From Methanoculleus frigidifontis (GTDB taxonomy: Archaea > Halobacteriota > Methanomicrobia > Methanomicrobiales > Methanoculleaceae), in the NCBI RefSeq assembly GCF_030464345.1, contig NZ_VCYH01000001.1:124001-188000 (forward strand): a stretch of 64,000 nt of DNA. The letters are read 5' to 3'. A program made the translations under genes and the position numbers. Within the stretch, counting starts at the first letter, position 1, and every line of letters starts with the position of its first letter. Below are positions 1-7,983 of the stretch, in pieces. The notes under the pieces were generated by a model. It was not told the origin of the DNA. It saw nothing but the letters and a program-made list of their open reading frames with translations, and did no database searches.

Positions 1-117
1 CCCCCGCGCGATACCCCTGGAAATGTCGTGCTTCTAGGTTCTGCCTCTGATGCACCTCACGTACTGATACATCGAGAGGAGTGCGTCGATCCGGATCGAT
101 TATTCCATCCACGAATC

Positions 118-213
118 CTTTTGGGATGTGCTCCCCGTATCGAAGGGTAGCGCTCATGGGGCCGGCCTCCTCCCTTGTCCCCACCCCCACGAAGACACTC
201 ACCACGGTCCGGT
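118..213 (-). repeat. Short inverted copy of the dispersed intergenic repeat (5' block)
   Basis: Read on the minus strand, this stretch starts with CACCGGACCGTG, continues through a G-rich part and GGAGGAGGCCGGCCCCATGA, and ends with GCGCTACCCTTCGATACGGG. The same order of blocks opens the long copy at 63405 (GCCGGACCGTAGGGG, then GGAGGAGGCCGGCCCCATGA). The last block matches the copy at 54056 (GCTAACCTTCGATACGGG). Only the 5' part of the element is present. The rest of positions 1-306 holds no gene I can support. Boundaries were judged by eye. Confidence 0.6.
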
Positions 214-306
214 GTTTCCGGACGTGTTATCGCGGGTCCGGGATCCGGAGCGGTGGTTTCTCGATACAAGCAACAGGCATGTGCCGGCCTTGCGCCTGTT
301 CCGCGT

Positions 307-1161
307 TCAGCCACCCCCGCGGCCATGGGCTGCATCCTGTACACCCGTCCCCGCCTCCTCCGGCAGGCTCTGCCAGAACTGCTCGAGCGCCGAGAAGATA
401 CGCTTTCGGAGCCCCCGGATCACTGCTTCATCGGGCTGCACCGTTGCGAGGTCGCTCGATGCATCGTCCTCGTAAAGTCTGCGGTTCATCTCGATCTGCA
501 CCCAGGGGATGCGCCGGTGCCGGTAGTGCGCCTGTGATATGAACCCGCCGCGGAACGGTTTGTTGAGCGCGATCTCGCCTTCGCCGCCGAATGCATCGCG
601 GAATGCGTCGGCGAGCGCTGCCAGCAACTCCGGCGGGCAGGTCACGGTGCCGTGCCGTGTCGGCCGCCCCTTCTCATCTCCGCCGTTGCTGAGACAGAAG
701 AGCGGCCGCGGGCCGGGAGGCTCCGTCGAGAGGGGCGGCGGGTAGGGGAGCATGCTGTGGCAGTCGAACGCCAGGCGGACACCCCCGGCGTCGAGCGCTG
801 CGTCCAGCGACTGGTGGTATGGGTAGTAGTAGCGCTTGAGGAGTGTCAGGATCAGGTTTCTGTCGGGGTAGAGTCCCTCCCGGTAGACCGGCACCCCTTC
901 CGACGTCACCCTTTTGACGATGCCGTCCGGGTTCATGAACGGTGCATAGTACGGCGCCCGGTTCATGTCGACGATCACCCGGGCGATATCCGTTGCGATG
1001 CAGGCTGCGACCCGACCCTCAAAGCCGTAGATGCGCCGGGTAAGGGGGTCGCCGGTATACAGGATGTCTCTCCTGGTGATCGCAACGCGGTCCTGCACTT
1101 CCGGGGGTATCACCTCCCCGCTGTGGGGGATGGAGAGCAGAAAGGGGTACTGCAACGTCAT
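307..1161 (-). CDS. N-formylglutamate amidohydrolase family protein
   Basis: This 284-residue protein belongs to the N-formylglutamate amidohydrolase (FGase) family, zinc-dependent hydrolases that remove formyl groups from N-formyl amino acids. The N-terminal SIPHSG segment and the AFDCHSMLP segment near residue 135 are typical metal-site motifs of the family. The ATG at 1161 is preceded by CCGGAG about five bases upstream, a reasonable ribosome binding site. It is the last gene of a minus-strand run with a ferric-reductase-like protein, a membrane protein and a peroxiredoxin. No histidine-degradation genes are nearby, so the natural substrate is unknown. The extreme C-terminus (GAGTGVQDAAHGRGGG-like) is low in complexity and may be a recent extension. 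Confidence 0.8.
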   Translation of the reverse strand: MTLQYPFLLSIPHSGEVIPPEVQDRVAITRRDILYTGDPLTRRIYGFEGRVAACIATDIARVIVDMNRAPYYAPFMNPDGIVKRVTSEGVPVYREGLYPDRNLILTLLKRYYYPYHQSLDAALDAGGVRLAFDCHSMLPYPPPLSTEPPGPRPLFCLSNGGDEKGRPTRHGTVTCPPELLAALADAFRDAFGGEGEIALNKPFRGGFISQAHYRHRRIPWVQIEMNRRLYEDDASSDLATVQPDEAVIRGLRKRIFSALEQFWQSLPEEAGTGVQDAAHGRGGG

Positions 1162-1243
1162 GGCGACTCCGGATCCGTTGTGACGAGAATGACACCGGCA
1201 CCTGAAAATATCACCGGTGCGGACGAGGAAGGGGGATCCTCGA

Positions 1244-1870
1244 TCAGGTGCCTGACCCGGCCGTCGCCTGCCGCTTCTTCTGCGATCGCATCCTCTGCAG
1301 GCGCCGCACGATGAAGACCACGATCACGGCGGCAAAGAGGCCGTTAAAGACGACGAATATCCCCGGATTTGCAAAGTCGGTACCGCTCAGATTTCCATGG
1401 ACGATGGCAAGGAAGAGTGCCGCATACATCAGGCCATGTACCCATCGCCAGTACTGCCGAATCGTCTGCCGGAGCAGCACCCCGGCAACGGCGATGTAGA
1501 GGAGGTAGAGAGCCGGCCTCCCGGCAAGCGTCCAGAATGCCGTCCAGGAATCGAAGACCGGGATGAAGACGGCCGGGTTTGCGGTCTGGAGCGCAAGAGC
1601 CACGGGATGGAGCGTCGGGAAGAGGATCCCAAAAGCTGCAAACGTATGGTGCACGGCGAGAAAGGGTCGTCCAAAGACCCTTCGGATGTCGCGGAGGAAC
1701 GCCGTCAGGATGGTCGCGATGCCCAGCGCGAGAAATCCCCAGAGGGCAGAGAGCCGGACAAACAGGCTGAAGGGATCGGGTGAAGGATTCGTAAGCACCA
1801 CCGCGGTGACGCCGGCATAGAGTGCCAGAATGAGGACGGAGAGAACCCATCCCATGCGGGTCAGAGGCAT
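1244..1870 (-). CDS. Ferric-reductase-like transmembrane haem protein
   Basis: This is a 208-residue polytopic membrane protein with about six hydrophobic segments. It resembles the ferric reductase-like transmembrane domain (the MsrQ / cytochrome b-type fold). Histidines at residues 74, 75 and 88 lie in one helical hairpin and His145 and His158 in another, which fits the paired axial ligands of membrane b-type haem. There is no flavin or NAD(P)H-binding domain, so it would have to receive electrons from a partner. The gene sits 32 bases downstream of the DUF6141-like gene on the same strand and is probably co-transcribed with it. The physiological acceptor cannot be read from the sequence. 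Confidence 0.7.
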   Translation of the reverse strand: MPLTRMGWVLSVLILALYAGVTAVVLTNPSPDPFSLFVRLSALWGFLALGIATILTAFLRDIRRVFGRPFLAVHHTFAAFGILFPTLHPVALALQTANPAVFIPVFDSWTAFWTLAGRPALYLLYIAVAGVLLRQTIRQYWRWVHGLMYAALFLAIVHGNLSGTDFANPGIFVVFNGLFAAVIVVFIVRRLQRMRSQKKRQATAGSGT

Positions 1871-1902
1871 ACCTCCGGAAGGTGGTTGTGAGGAAATAAT
1901 GG

Positions 1903-2448
1903 TTATGCCCGGCCACCGGAGCTCCGGGAGCGCGCCTCCCCGATCGCCCGGGCGAGTTCCTCGGGCCGCTGCGACCCGAAGAGGACCCGTTTCCCGCTCT
2001 TCAGCAGAATCTCCACGCCGCGGGTGCCGCTGACGTTGTACGCTTTGCGCCCCCGCCCACCGTAGCGGATCCCCCAGCCGCCGAATTCGAGGAGTGGCCG
2101 GTACTCTTTCGCCTCGATCGTCGCCACCTCGTCACACTCAATCCGGCGGAAGGAGAGATGCAGGGGCAGAAAACGGTAGTACAGGCCGCTTCCGCGCACC
2201 TCCACCGTGAGGGAGAGCAGGGCGAAGAAGAGCGGAAACCCAACGCCGAATATCACCCAGATGAGAAAGAGCACGCTGTCCGGAGCAGGATTGTTGCCGA
2301 CCGGGATGCCCAGAACGACCTGGTATACGATGCTGAAGAGCGAGAAGGCTGCAAGAGCAATGAGAAAGAGCCAGAGGAGCGGCTGGCGGAAGCGCTGCAC
2401 CTCGCGGAAGCGGATCTCGTTGTTGTCTGTATCCTGCGGCATAGGCAT
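1903..2448 (-). CDS. DUF6141-like two-helix membrane protein
   Basis: This 181-residue protein has a charged N-terminus, two hydrophobic segments (about residues 22-48 and 58-82) and a soluble C-terminal domain of about 95 residues. The segment GGWGIRYGGRGRKAYNVSG followed by a VEILLKSGKRVLFGSQRPEEL pattern is characteristic of the bacterial and archaeal DUF6141-type family, in which a PH-like beta domain follows two membrane helices. I name the family from memory of these motifs. The function is unknown. It lies 51 bases downstream of the peroxiredoxin gene and 32 bases upstream of the ferric-reductase-like gene. Confidence 0.6.
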   Translation of the reverse strand: MPMPQDTDNNEIRFREVQRFRQPLLWLFLIALAAFSLFSIVYQVVLGIPVGNNPAPDSVLFLIWVIFGVGFPLFFALLSLTVEVRGSGLYYRFLPLHLSFRRIECDEVATIEAKEYRPLLEFGGWGIRYGGRGRKAYNVSGTRGVEILLKSGKRVLFGSQRPEELARAIGEARSRSSGGRA

Positions 2449-2499
2449 GGTTTCTGATCCGGGGACGCTTACTCCTTTCGTCCTGACCGCTCATCCCGG

Positions 2500-2994
2500 C
2501 TATATCTTCGGGACGTTGATCTCCTCCACCCGGCTCTCCTCCTCTTCACGCAGGAGCGCGATCACCTCCTGCAGGTCCGGGACGCCGCCCGGTTCTGAGC
2601 GCTTTGCATAGATGATATGCTGGAACTCGTCAACGACGACCGTCGCACGTTCTGCGACGCCCCGTTCGCTGTCGAAGACGCCGTAGTCCTGGGCGACACC
2701 CCCGTGCGGCCAGAAATCGGCAAGCAGGGTTGTCATCTCGAGATCGATCGCCTTTGCCCATGCCCTCTTGCAGGGGACGGAGTCCACGCTGATGCCGATT
2801 GCGATGGCGCCGAGTGCGTCGAATTCCTGCCAGTTCTCCTCAAGCGCCCGCATCTGGCGCGTACAGGTCTCTGTCCATGCAAGCGGATGAAACGAGAGGA
2901 CAACTCTTCTTCCCCGGTACCCGGAGAGGGTAAAGATCTCCCCGTGCTGATCCTTCAGTGAAAAATCGGGCGCCGGCTCACCAGTGTCTATCAT
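2500..2994 (-). CDS. Peroxiredoxin (AhpC/TSA family)
   Basis: This is a 164-residue thiol peroxidase. The active-site pattern P-x-x-x-T-x-x-C is present as PLAWTETC, giving a peroxidatic Cys44. A second cysteine, Cys75 in DSVPCKRAW, lies where some peroxiredoxins carry a resolving cysteine in helix alpha-2. The N-terminus (GEPAPDFSLKDQHGE) is the usual beta hairpin of the thioredoxin fold. It is the first gene of the minus-strand run. A TATA-like GGTATTATATGAGG on the minus strand near 3031-3042 would start transcription close to the ATG. The likely role is detoxification of hydrogen peroxide or organic peroxides in a strict anaerobe. Confidence 0.88.
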   Translation of the reverse strand: MIDTGEPAPDFSLKDQHGEIFTLSGYRGRRVVLSFHPLAWTETCTRQMRALEENWQEFDALGAIAIGISVDSVPCKRAWAKAIDLEMTTLLADFWPHGGVAQDYGVFDSERGVAERATVVVDEFQHIIYAKRSEPGGVPDLQEVIALLREEEESRVEEINVPKI

Positions 2995-3030
2995 GCTACG
3001 TGCACCTCACGTATCCCACGCCAGCACCTC

Positions 3031-3092
3031 ATATAATACCTTTGCAGAGCCGGTCGCGGGCAGCACAGCATACAAAGAAACACTATATACGG
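3031..3092. promoter_or_regulatory. Divergent promoter region between peroxiredoxin and CNNM transporter genes
   Basis: Two TATA-like elements face away from each other in this 160-base gap. The minus-strand element around 3031-3042 (ATTATATG) lies about 40 bases before the peroxiredoxin ATG. The plus-strand element around 3080-3092 (CACTATATACGG) lies upstream of the transporter, whose ATG at 3160 is preceded by GGAGGAG. These are read by eye, without a scored model. Confidence 0.45.
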
Positions 3093-3159
3093 TAAAGGAC
3101 AACCGTCCCTGTAACCGCCGTGGCCAGGGCGTGAATCCCTGCCGGAGGAGATCCGTACC

Positions 3160-4479
3160 ATGCCGATCATCACCAACAGCATCATTATTCTCCTGCTGAT
3201 CCTTGCCAACGGCATCTTTTCGATGGCCGAGTTCGCCATCATATCGTCCCGCAGTCTGCGGCTGCAGCGGCAGGCGGAGGCTGGGGATGCCGGAGCAGCG
3301 GCTGCGCTCGAGATCATAGAAGACCCGACGCCGTTCCTCTCCACCGTTCAGGTCGGCATCACCGTCATCGGGATCCTCGCCGGCGCCTTCGGCGGGGCGA
3401 CGATAGCAGGCGAGCTCGCCGCAGTCCTGGCAGCCTATCCGGCGATCGCTCCCTACAGCGATACGATTGCCATCGGCATCGTGGTCATCGGCATCACTTA
3501 CGTAACCCTCGTCATCGGCGAACTCGTGCCCAAGCGGGCGGCGCTGGCGAACGCCGAGAGGATCGCATCGCTCGTCTCCCGGCCGATGCGCCTTCTCTCG
3601 ATCATCACCTCTCCGATAGTCCGGTTCCTCAGCATCTCGACCGAGGCGGTGCTGTTTCTGATCGGTGTCCGCAAACCGGTCGAACCGCAGGTGACCGAAG
3701 AGGATATCAGGGTCATGATCGAGCAGGGTACGCGGGCCGGCGTCTTCGAGCCGGCCGAGCAGGACATGGTCGAGCGGGTCTTCCGGCTTGCTGACCGGCG
3801 GGTCAGTGCGCTGCTCACGCCGCGCCCTGAAGTAACGGCCCTCGACATTACCGATCCAGAGGAGGAAAACTGGCGGATCATGATCGAGAGCGGCCACTCA
3901 AGTTTCCCTGTCTATCGTGAAGATCTCGACGACATCCTCGGGATCGTCTCGGTTCAGGATGTCTGGGCACGCATGGCCTCGGGCGCGAAACCTGATCTCA
4001 AAGCGGTGCTCGGGCAGCCGCTCTTCGTGCCCGAGAGTATTCCGGCGCTGAAGGTGCTTGAGCAGTTCAAGCAGTCGGGGACGCAGTTTGCGCTCGTCAC
4101 CGATGAGTACGGGAGTATCCAGGGCGTGATAACACTTCACGACATTCTGGAGGCGATCGTCGGCGACATCCCCTCCGCAGAGCAGCCGGTTGAGCAGGAG
4201 GCGGTGCAGCGTGCCGACGGCTCGTGGCTCCTCGACGGAATGCTCCCGATCGATGAGTTCCGCGACATCTTCGGTGTCGGGCTGCTGCCCGGTGAAGGGC
4301 GGGGCTACTACCAGACCGTCGGCGGTTTCGTCATGACGTATCTTGAGCGCACCCCGGTCTCCGGCGATGTATTCGAGTGGAACCATCTCCGGTTTGAGGT
4401 GATGGATATGGACGGTTTCCGGGTCGACAAGGTGCTTGTCCGGCCGCTCCCGGAACCGGGTGAACCGGGGGAGGAGTGA
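3160..4479 (+). CDS. CNNM/CorC-type membrane protein with paired CBS domains
   Basis: This 439-residue protein has three parts. Residues 1-160 form the CNNM (DUF21) membrane domain with several hydrophobic helices. Residues of about 205-330 form a CBS pair (FRLADRRVSALLTPRPEV; FALVTDEYGSIQGVITLHDILE). Residues of about 345-432 form the CorC/HlyC transporter-associated domain. Proteins of this layout are linked to magnesium or other divalent cation export, with CBS domains sensing adenine nucleotides. The older name hemolysin C is misleading. GGAGGAG about ten bases upstream supports the ATG. It is transcribed alone, and a 220-base gap separates it from the ABC transporter genes. Confidence 0.87.
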   Translation: MPIITNSIIILLLILANGIFSMAEFAIISSRSLRLQRQAEAGDAGAAAALEIIEDPTPFLSTVQVGITVIGILAGAFGGATIAGELAAVLAAYPAIAPYSDTIAIGIVVIGITYVTLVIGELVPKRAALANAERIASLVSRPMRLLSIITSPIVRFLSISTEAVLFLIGVRKPVEPQVTEEDIRVMIEQGTRAGVFEPAEQDMVERVFRLADRRVSALLTPRPEVTALDITDPEEENWRIMIESGHSSFPVYREDLDDILGIVSVQDVWARMASGAKPDLKAVLGQPLFVPESIPALKVLEQFKQSGTQFALVTDEYGSIQGVITLHDILEAIVGDIPSAEQPVEQEAVQRADGSWLLDGMLPIDEFRDIFGVGLLPGEGRGYYQTVGGFVMTYLERTPVSGDVFEWNHLRFEVMDMDGFRVDKVLVRPLPEPGEPGEE

Positions 4480-4660
4480 GCAGGAAGGCCGGGAGTTCTG
4501 AGGCCGCCCGGAGGGGGACGGGACTTCACTGTCCACGGGACGCTCCTCTTCTGCCCCGCTGCCGTCTGTGAAGCGATTCTCACGGGAACGTGTCCCGACA
4601 TCAATATCCACTGGATGCTCAATATATTGTTTTCGCTTGGTATTACGGGAATATGGCTAA

Positions 4661-4674
4661 CTATTTATTATTTA
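4661..4674 (+). promoter_or_regulatory. TATA-box promoter of the ABC transporter operon
   Basis: A markedly AT-rich patch (CTATTTATTATTTAA) interrupts GC-rich DNA. Its centre is about 25-30 bases before 4694, so a transcript would begin just ahead of the ATG at 4702. This placement argues against the longer reading frame beginning at 4615, because its first 29 codons would lie across and upstream of the promoter. Confidence 0.5.
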
Positions 4675-4701
4675 ACGGCTAAAAGTGGCTTGATTAGTCG
4701 T

Positions 4702-5421
4702 ATGGCGGCGATCAGTACCAATGATCTGACAAAGAAGTATGGAGCCGTTGAGGCGCTCTCCGGTCTCTGCATCGAGGTCGCCGAAGGCGAGTCGTTCTGC
4801 CTGCTCGGGCCGAACGGCGCGGGCAAGTCGACGACGATCAGCATACTGACCGGCTCTATCGCGCCTACGTCGGGAACTGCGGAGGTGATGGGCATCGATG
4901 TGGCGAGCGACCCCATCGGCGTGAAAAAGGCGGTGGGCATCGTCCCGGAGACGGAGTATCCGCCGAGTTTCCTGACGGTCAGGGAGTACCTGGAGCTCGT
5001 CTGCAGCATCCGGAATGTGCCCGATCCGGATTCCCGGATCGAGCACTGGATTGAGTTCTTCGATCTCGGGTCGAAAAGGGATGTGCTCTGCAAGGATCTC
5101 AGCAAGGGCATGAAGAAGAAGGTGATCGTATCTGCTGCACTGGTACATGAGCCGAAGGTGCTCTTCCTCGACGAGCCTTTTCTTGACCTGGATCCGCTCG
5201 TGCAGCGCGCCATGAAGGACTACCTCCGCTCCTACGTGCGCGAAGGCGGGACGGTATTCCTCTCCACCCATATCCTCGAGATCGCCGAGAAACTCTGCGA
5301 CCGGGCCGGCATCCTGTACGACGGCAGACTGATCGCATGCGGGAAGCTCTCGGAGCTCAAGGCGTCCCAGGAGAGCCTGGAAGATGTCTTCATGCGGCTG
5401 GTGCACGAGGAATCCCGATGA
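4702..5421 (+). CDS. ABC transporter ATP-binding subunit
   Basis: This 239-residue nucleotide-binding subunit carries Walker A (GPNGAGKST), a signature region (LSKGMKKKV), Walker B (VLFLDEP) and the switch histidine region (STHILEIAEKLCDRAG). It resembles ABC-2-type export ATPases, in the CcmA/NatA style. I chose the ATG at 4702 because homologues begin at this point and an AT-rich promoter lies directly upstream. An in-frame start at 4615 exists but would add a hydrophobic leader not typical of the family. The stop overlaps the ATG of the permease gene in an ATGA arrangement, so the two are translationally coupled. The substrate is unknown. Confidence 0.88.
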   Translation: MAAISTNDLTKKYGAVEALSGLCIEVAEGESFCLLGPNGAGKSTTISILTGSIAPTSGTAEVMGIDVASDPIGVKKAVGIVPETEYPPSFLTVREYLELVCSIRNVPDPDSRIEHWIEFFDLGSKRDVLCKDLSKGMKKKVIVSAALVHEPKVLFLDEPFLDLDPLVQRAMKDYLRSYVREGGTVFLSTHILEIAEKLCDRAGILYDGRLIACGKLSELKASQESLEDVFMRLVHEESR

Positions 5422-6866
5422 GCGCCCGTCTCTTCCGGCTGCTCCTCAAAGAGGAATACCGGGCTCAGTCGTCCATGTTCAGAAGCTCGCTGCTCATGTA
5501 CCCGGTTTTCATATTTGTCCTGGCAGGGCTCATGGGTCTGATGCTGATGCCTCTGCGCATGTCGCTCTCCACCTACGAGCTCGTTACGCTGGCACAGGCC
5601 TCGGTGCTCGGCTCCGGCATGCTGGTCGGGGGCATGGCGCTGTTTCAGGAGGCGATACTGGAGCGCCGCATGCCGGGCGTGCGGCTGCTGCTCAACATTC
5701 CGGCCACGCTGCCGATATCCAACAAACGCGTCTTTGCTTTTTTCTATTTCAAGGATGTCCTCTACTACATCTGCATGAACGTGCTGCCCGTCGTCTTCGG
5801 CCTGTACGCCTCCACCCTCGTCACCGGCCTGCACGTCGATCTGCCGCTGGCGGCGCTGACGTTCGTCCTGTCGTTTCTTCTCGGCGTATCAATAAGTTTC
5901 GCCCTCTCCACGGTTGTCGTGCGGAGCAAAACCCTGTTTGCTCTGATAGTACTCGCCATGATCGGGCTTCTGGTCGCGGCGACGTTCGGGCAGGCGAGCG
6001 TGCTCGCCGGCATCGGCCGGTTCATCCCGACCGTCGGGGCATATGCCGGCGGGTCGGCGACCGATATCGTGCTGGCGCTGACAGTCTTTATCGTTCTCTC
6101 CGCGGTATCGCTCTGCTGCATCCGGGAAACGCCGCGCCCGACCGAGAAGCGGTATACCAGCAACTTTAACGGCGTGCAGGAGAGGTTCCGGGCGGTCGGG
6201 CGCTACTCCGCGCTGGCTGCCAAAGAATGGATCGATCTTTCGCGGAGCGGAGGCCTCGGATCCGTGCTCTTCTCCTTCGTGTTTCCCCTCCTGTTTCTCT
6301 GGGGCCTGCTCTGGATGCTCTCAAGCGCGCTGGTCTTCATGAGCGACGGCGAAGCGATCAGCCTGCCGTTTACCACGGTCTTCTACGCCATCATCATCGG
6401 GTTCTTCGCATCCCTGGTCTACGGGTGGCTGAACAATATCGACAACAATGCAAACTACCGGCTGCTGCCCGTCACCATGACCGACGTGATCAAGGCGAAG
6501 CTCATCCTCTTCGTCGTCCTCAATACCGCCGTCTCCGTGGTCTATCTCGCCCTGATCGCTCTTTCCAGAGGTGAACTTGCGCTGCTGCCGGTCAGCCTCT
6601 TCATCATGTTCATGGTCTCCGGGTACACGGGCGTGCTGACAGCCTACATGACCGGCATCTTCACAAACAGCCTGATGTTCGATTACCGGGTGATGACCGT
6701 CTACGCGCTGGGCGTGGCGCCGGTTCTCATTGTGCTCATCGTTTTATCGTTCTCTCCCGGGATGCTGCCTGCCGAGCTCGGCCTTGCCGCCGGGCTGGGC
6801 ATTGCAGCATACCTGCTCCTCGGCAGGATCGATAGGAAGTGGGGGCGGGTCGAGTTTCGGGCATGA
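5418..6866 (+). CDS. ABC transporter permease (ABC-2-like, two halves)
   Basis: This 482-residue membrane protein has about twelve hydrophobic segments in two groups, separated by a polar stretch around residues 240-275. It contains no ATPase motif and must work with the ATP-binding subunit whose stop it overlaps by four bases. The double-length layout suggests a duplicated six-helix ABC-2-type permease. Starting at 5418 removes a 27-codon upstream extension that lies inside the ATPase gene and does not look like membrane protein sequence. The exported compound is not evident. A role in drug, lipid or peptide export would be guesswork. Confidence 0.8.
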   Translation: MSARLFRLLLKEEYRAQSSMFRSSLLMYPVFIFVLAGLMGLMLMPLRMSLSTYELVTLAQASVLGSGMLVGGMALFQEAILERRMPGVRLLLNIPATLPISNKRVFAFFYFKDVLYYICMNVLPVVFGLYASTLVTGLHVDLPLAALTFVLSFLLGVSISFALSTVVVRSKTLFALIVLAMIGLLVAATFGQASVLAGIGRFIPTVGAYAGGSATDIVLALTVFIVLSAVSLCCIRETPRPTEKRYTSNFNGVQERFRAVGRYSALAAKEWIDLSRSGGLGSVLFSFVFPLLFLWGLLWMLSSALVFMSDGEAISLPFTTVFYAIIIGFFASLVYGWLNNIDNNANYRLLPVTMTDVIKAKLILFVVLNTAVSVVYLALIALSRGELALLPVSLFIMFMVSGYTGVLTAYMTGIFTNSLMFDYRVMTVYALGVAPVLIVLIVLSFSPGMLPAELGLAAGLGIAAYLLLGRIDRKWGRVEFRA

Positions 6867-6936
6867 CCGGCTCCTCCACAGCGGGAAACCAGCACCCTTT
6901 ATCTGGCGCAGAGCACTACCGCCGGAGTGAAGCGCT

Positions 6937-7395
6937 ATGGACGAGATCACCATCATCGACGTGCCGGAGCAGACGGTGCTCGGGGTTCGGAAGACCGGGC
7001 ACTACCGGATGATCGCCGAGTTTCTGCCTGTAATTGCCGTTTCCGCAATGGAGCGGGCCATCCCTCTCCTCGGCCCGCCCGTCTTCGTCATGCATGAAGT
7101 CAGACCGGAGGACGCGATGAAAGCGGATGCGGCAGGAACGGCGGATGTGGAAGTTGCCTTTCCGGTGCCGGAAGGCACCATGCCGGGCTCCGCAATGCAG
7201 GTCTGCACGCTTCCCGGCGGCAGGATGGCCAGAACCTTCCACCGGGGGGCCTACGATGCGTGCGAACCCACGTATCTGCGGCTGTATGCGTGGCTGGAAG
7301 AAAAGGGACTTGTCATTACGGGGCCGATGCGGGAGGTGGAGCACAACGACCCGCGAGAGGTTCCTCCTGAGGAGATCCTGATTCCGGTAGGATAA
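6937..7395 (+). CDS. GyrI-like / AraC effector-binding domain protein
   Basis: This 152-residue protein consists of a single GyrI-like small-molecule binding domain (SHS2-duplicated fold). The order is an N-terminal strand (VPEQTVLGVRKTGHY), a central part with FVMHEV and ADVEVAFPVP, then the characteristic HRGAYDACEPTYLRLYAWL helix. There is no DNA-binding domain, so it is a stand-alone ligand-binding or small hydrolase-like member. A CTTTATC element near 6896 and GGAGTG before the ATG support the start. It is convergent with the FKBP gene. Confidence 0.75.
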   Translation: MDEITIIDVPEQTVLGVRKTGHYRMIAEFLPVIAVSAMERAIPLLGPPVFVMHEVRPEDAMKADAAGTADVEVAFPVPEGTMPGSAMQVCTLPGGRMARTFHRGAYDACEPTYLRLYAWLEEKGLVITGPMREVEHNDPREVPPEEILIPVG

Positions 7396-7455
7396 CCTGC
7401 GCTCCTGCGGGACAGGCGGCGCGGTGCAGGCCGCAAAAAAAGGTGCCTGAAGAGA

Positions 7456-7968
7456 TCAGGCGATCTCGACGAGCTCGATGGTGAACGTCAGATCTTTCCC
7501 CGCCAGCGGGTGGTTGGCATCGACGGTGATAGTCGAGTCGGTGACGTTGACCACCGGGACGTTCATCGCTTGACCGCTGGAGGTCGTGATCGTCACCTTC
7601 TGGCCGACCTCGACGGTGCCGTTGACCTGTTCGCGGTCGAAGTCGATGAGCAGGTCATCGCGGTACGCGCCATACGCCTGGTCCGCCGGGATGGTGACGG
7701 TCTTTGATTCTCCGACGGCCATGCCGGGAACCGCCTGGTCAAAGCCCGCGATCATCTCCCCGGCACCGACGGTGAACTGCAGCGGCTCTCTCCCTTCCGA
7801 GGTATCGAAGACCGTGCCGTCCGCAAGCGTGCCGGTGTAGTGCACCTGCACCAGATCTCCGGCCTCTGCCGTCGCCGTCTCACCGGTGCCCGTGCAGCCG
7901 CTGACCGATACGAATGCTATCATCAGGCATGCAAGCAGCCCGATAGATGTGAGTGTATTTCTGTGCAT
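7456..7968 (-). CDS. FKBP-type peptidyl-prolyl isomerase, predicted lipoprotein
   Basis: This 170-residue protein starts with a signal peptide whose hydrophobic core ends in VSVSGC, placing a lipobox cysteine at residue 25. It is therefore probably anchored on the outer face of the membrane. The FKBP domain follows (VQVHYTGTLADGTVFDTS; GAGEMIAGFDQAVPGM). An insert-in-flap-like segment, DLLIDFDREQ through DSTITVDANHPLAG, is typical of SlyD-like archaeal FKBPs with added chaperone activity. The gene begins 15 bases after the stop of the long TPR gene on the same strand, so the two are likely one transcript. Confidence 0.88.
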   Translation of the reverse strand: MHRNTLTSIGLLACLMIAFVSVSGCTGTGETATAEAGDLVQVHYTGTLADGTVFDTSEGREPLQFTVGAGEMIAGFDQAVPGMAVGESKTVTIPADQAYGAYRDDLLIDFDREQVNGTVEVGQKVTITTSSGQAMNVPVVNVTDSTITVDANHPLAGKDLTFTIELVEIA

Positions 7969-7983
7969 CTTTTCATCTCCGTC

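Noticed and set aside
4615-4701. Extended N-terminus of the ABC ATP-binding subunit
   Set aside because: The extra 29 codons run through an AT-rich promoter-like patch, encode a hydrophobic leader unusual for the family, and homologues begin at the ATG at 4702.
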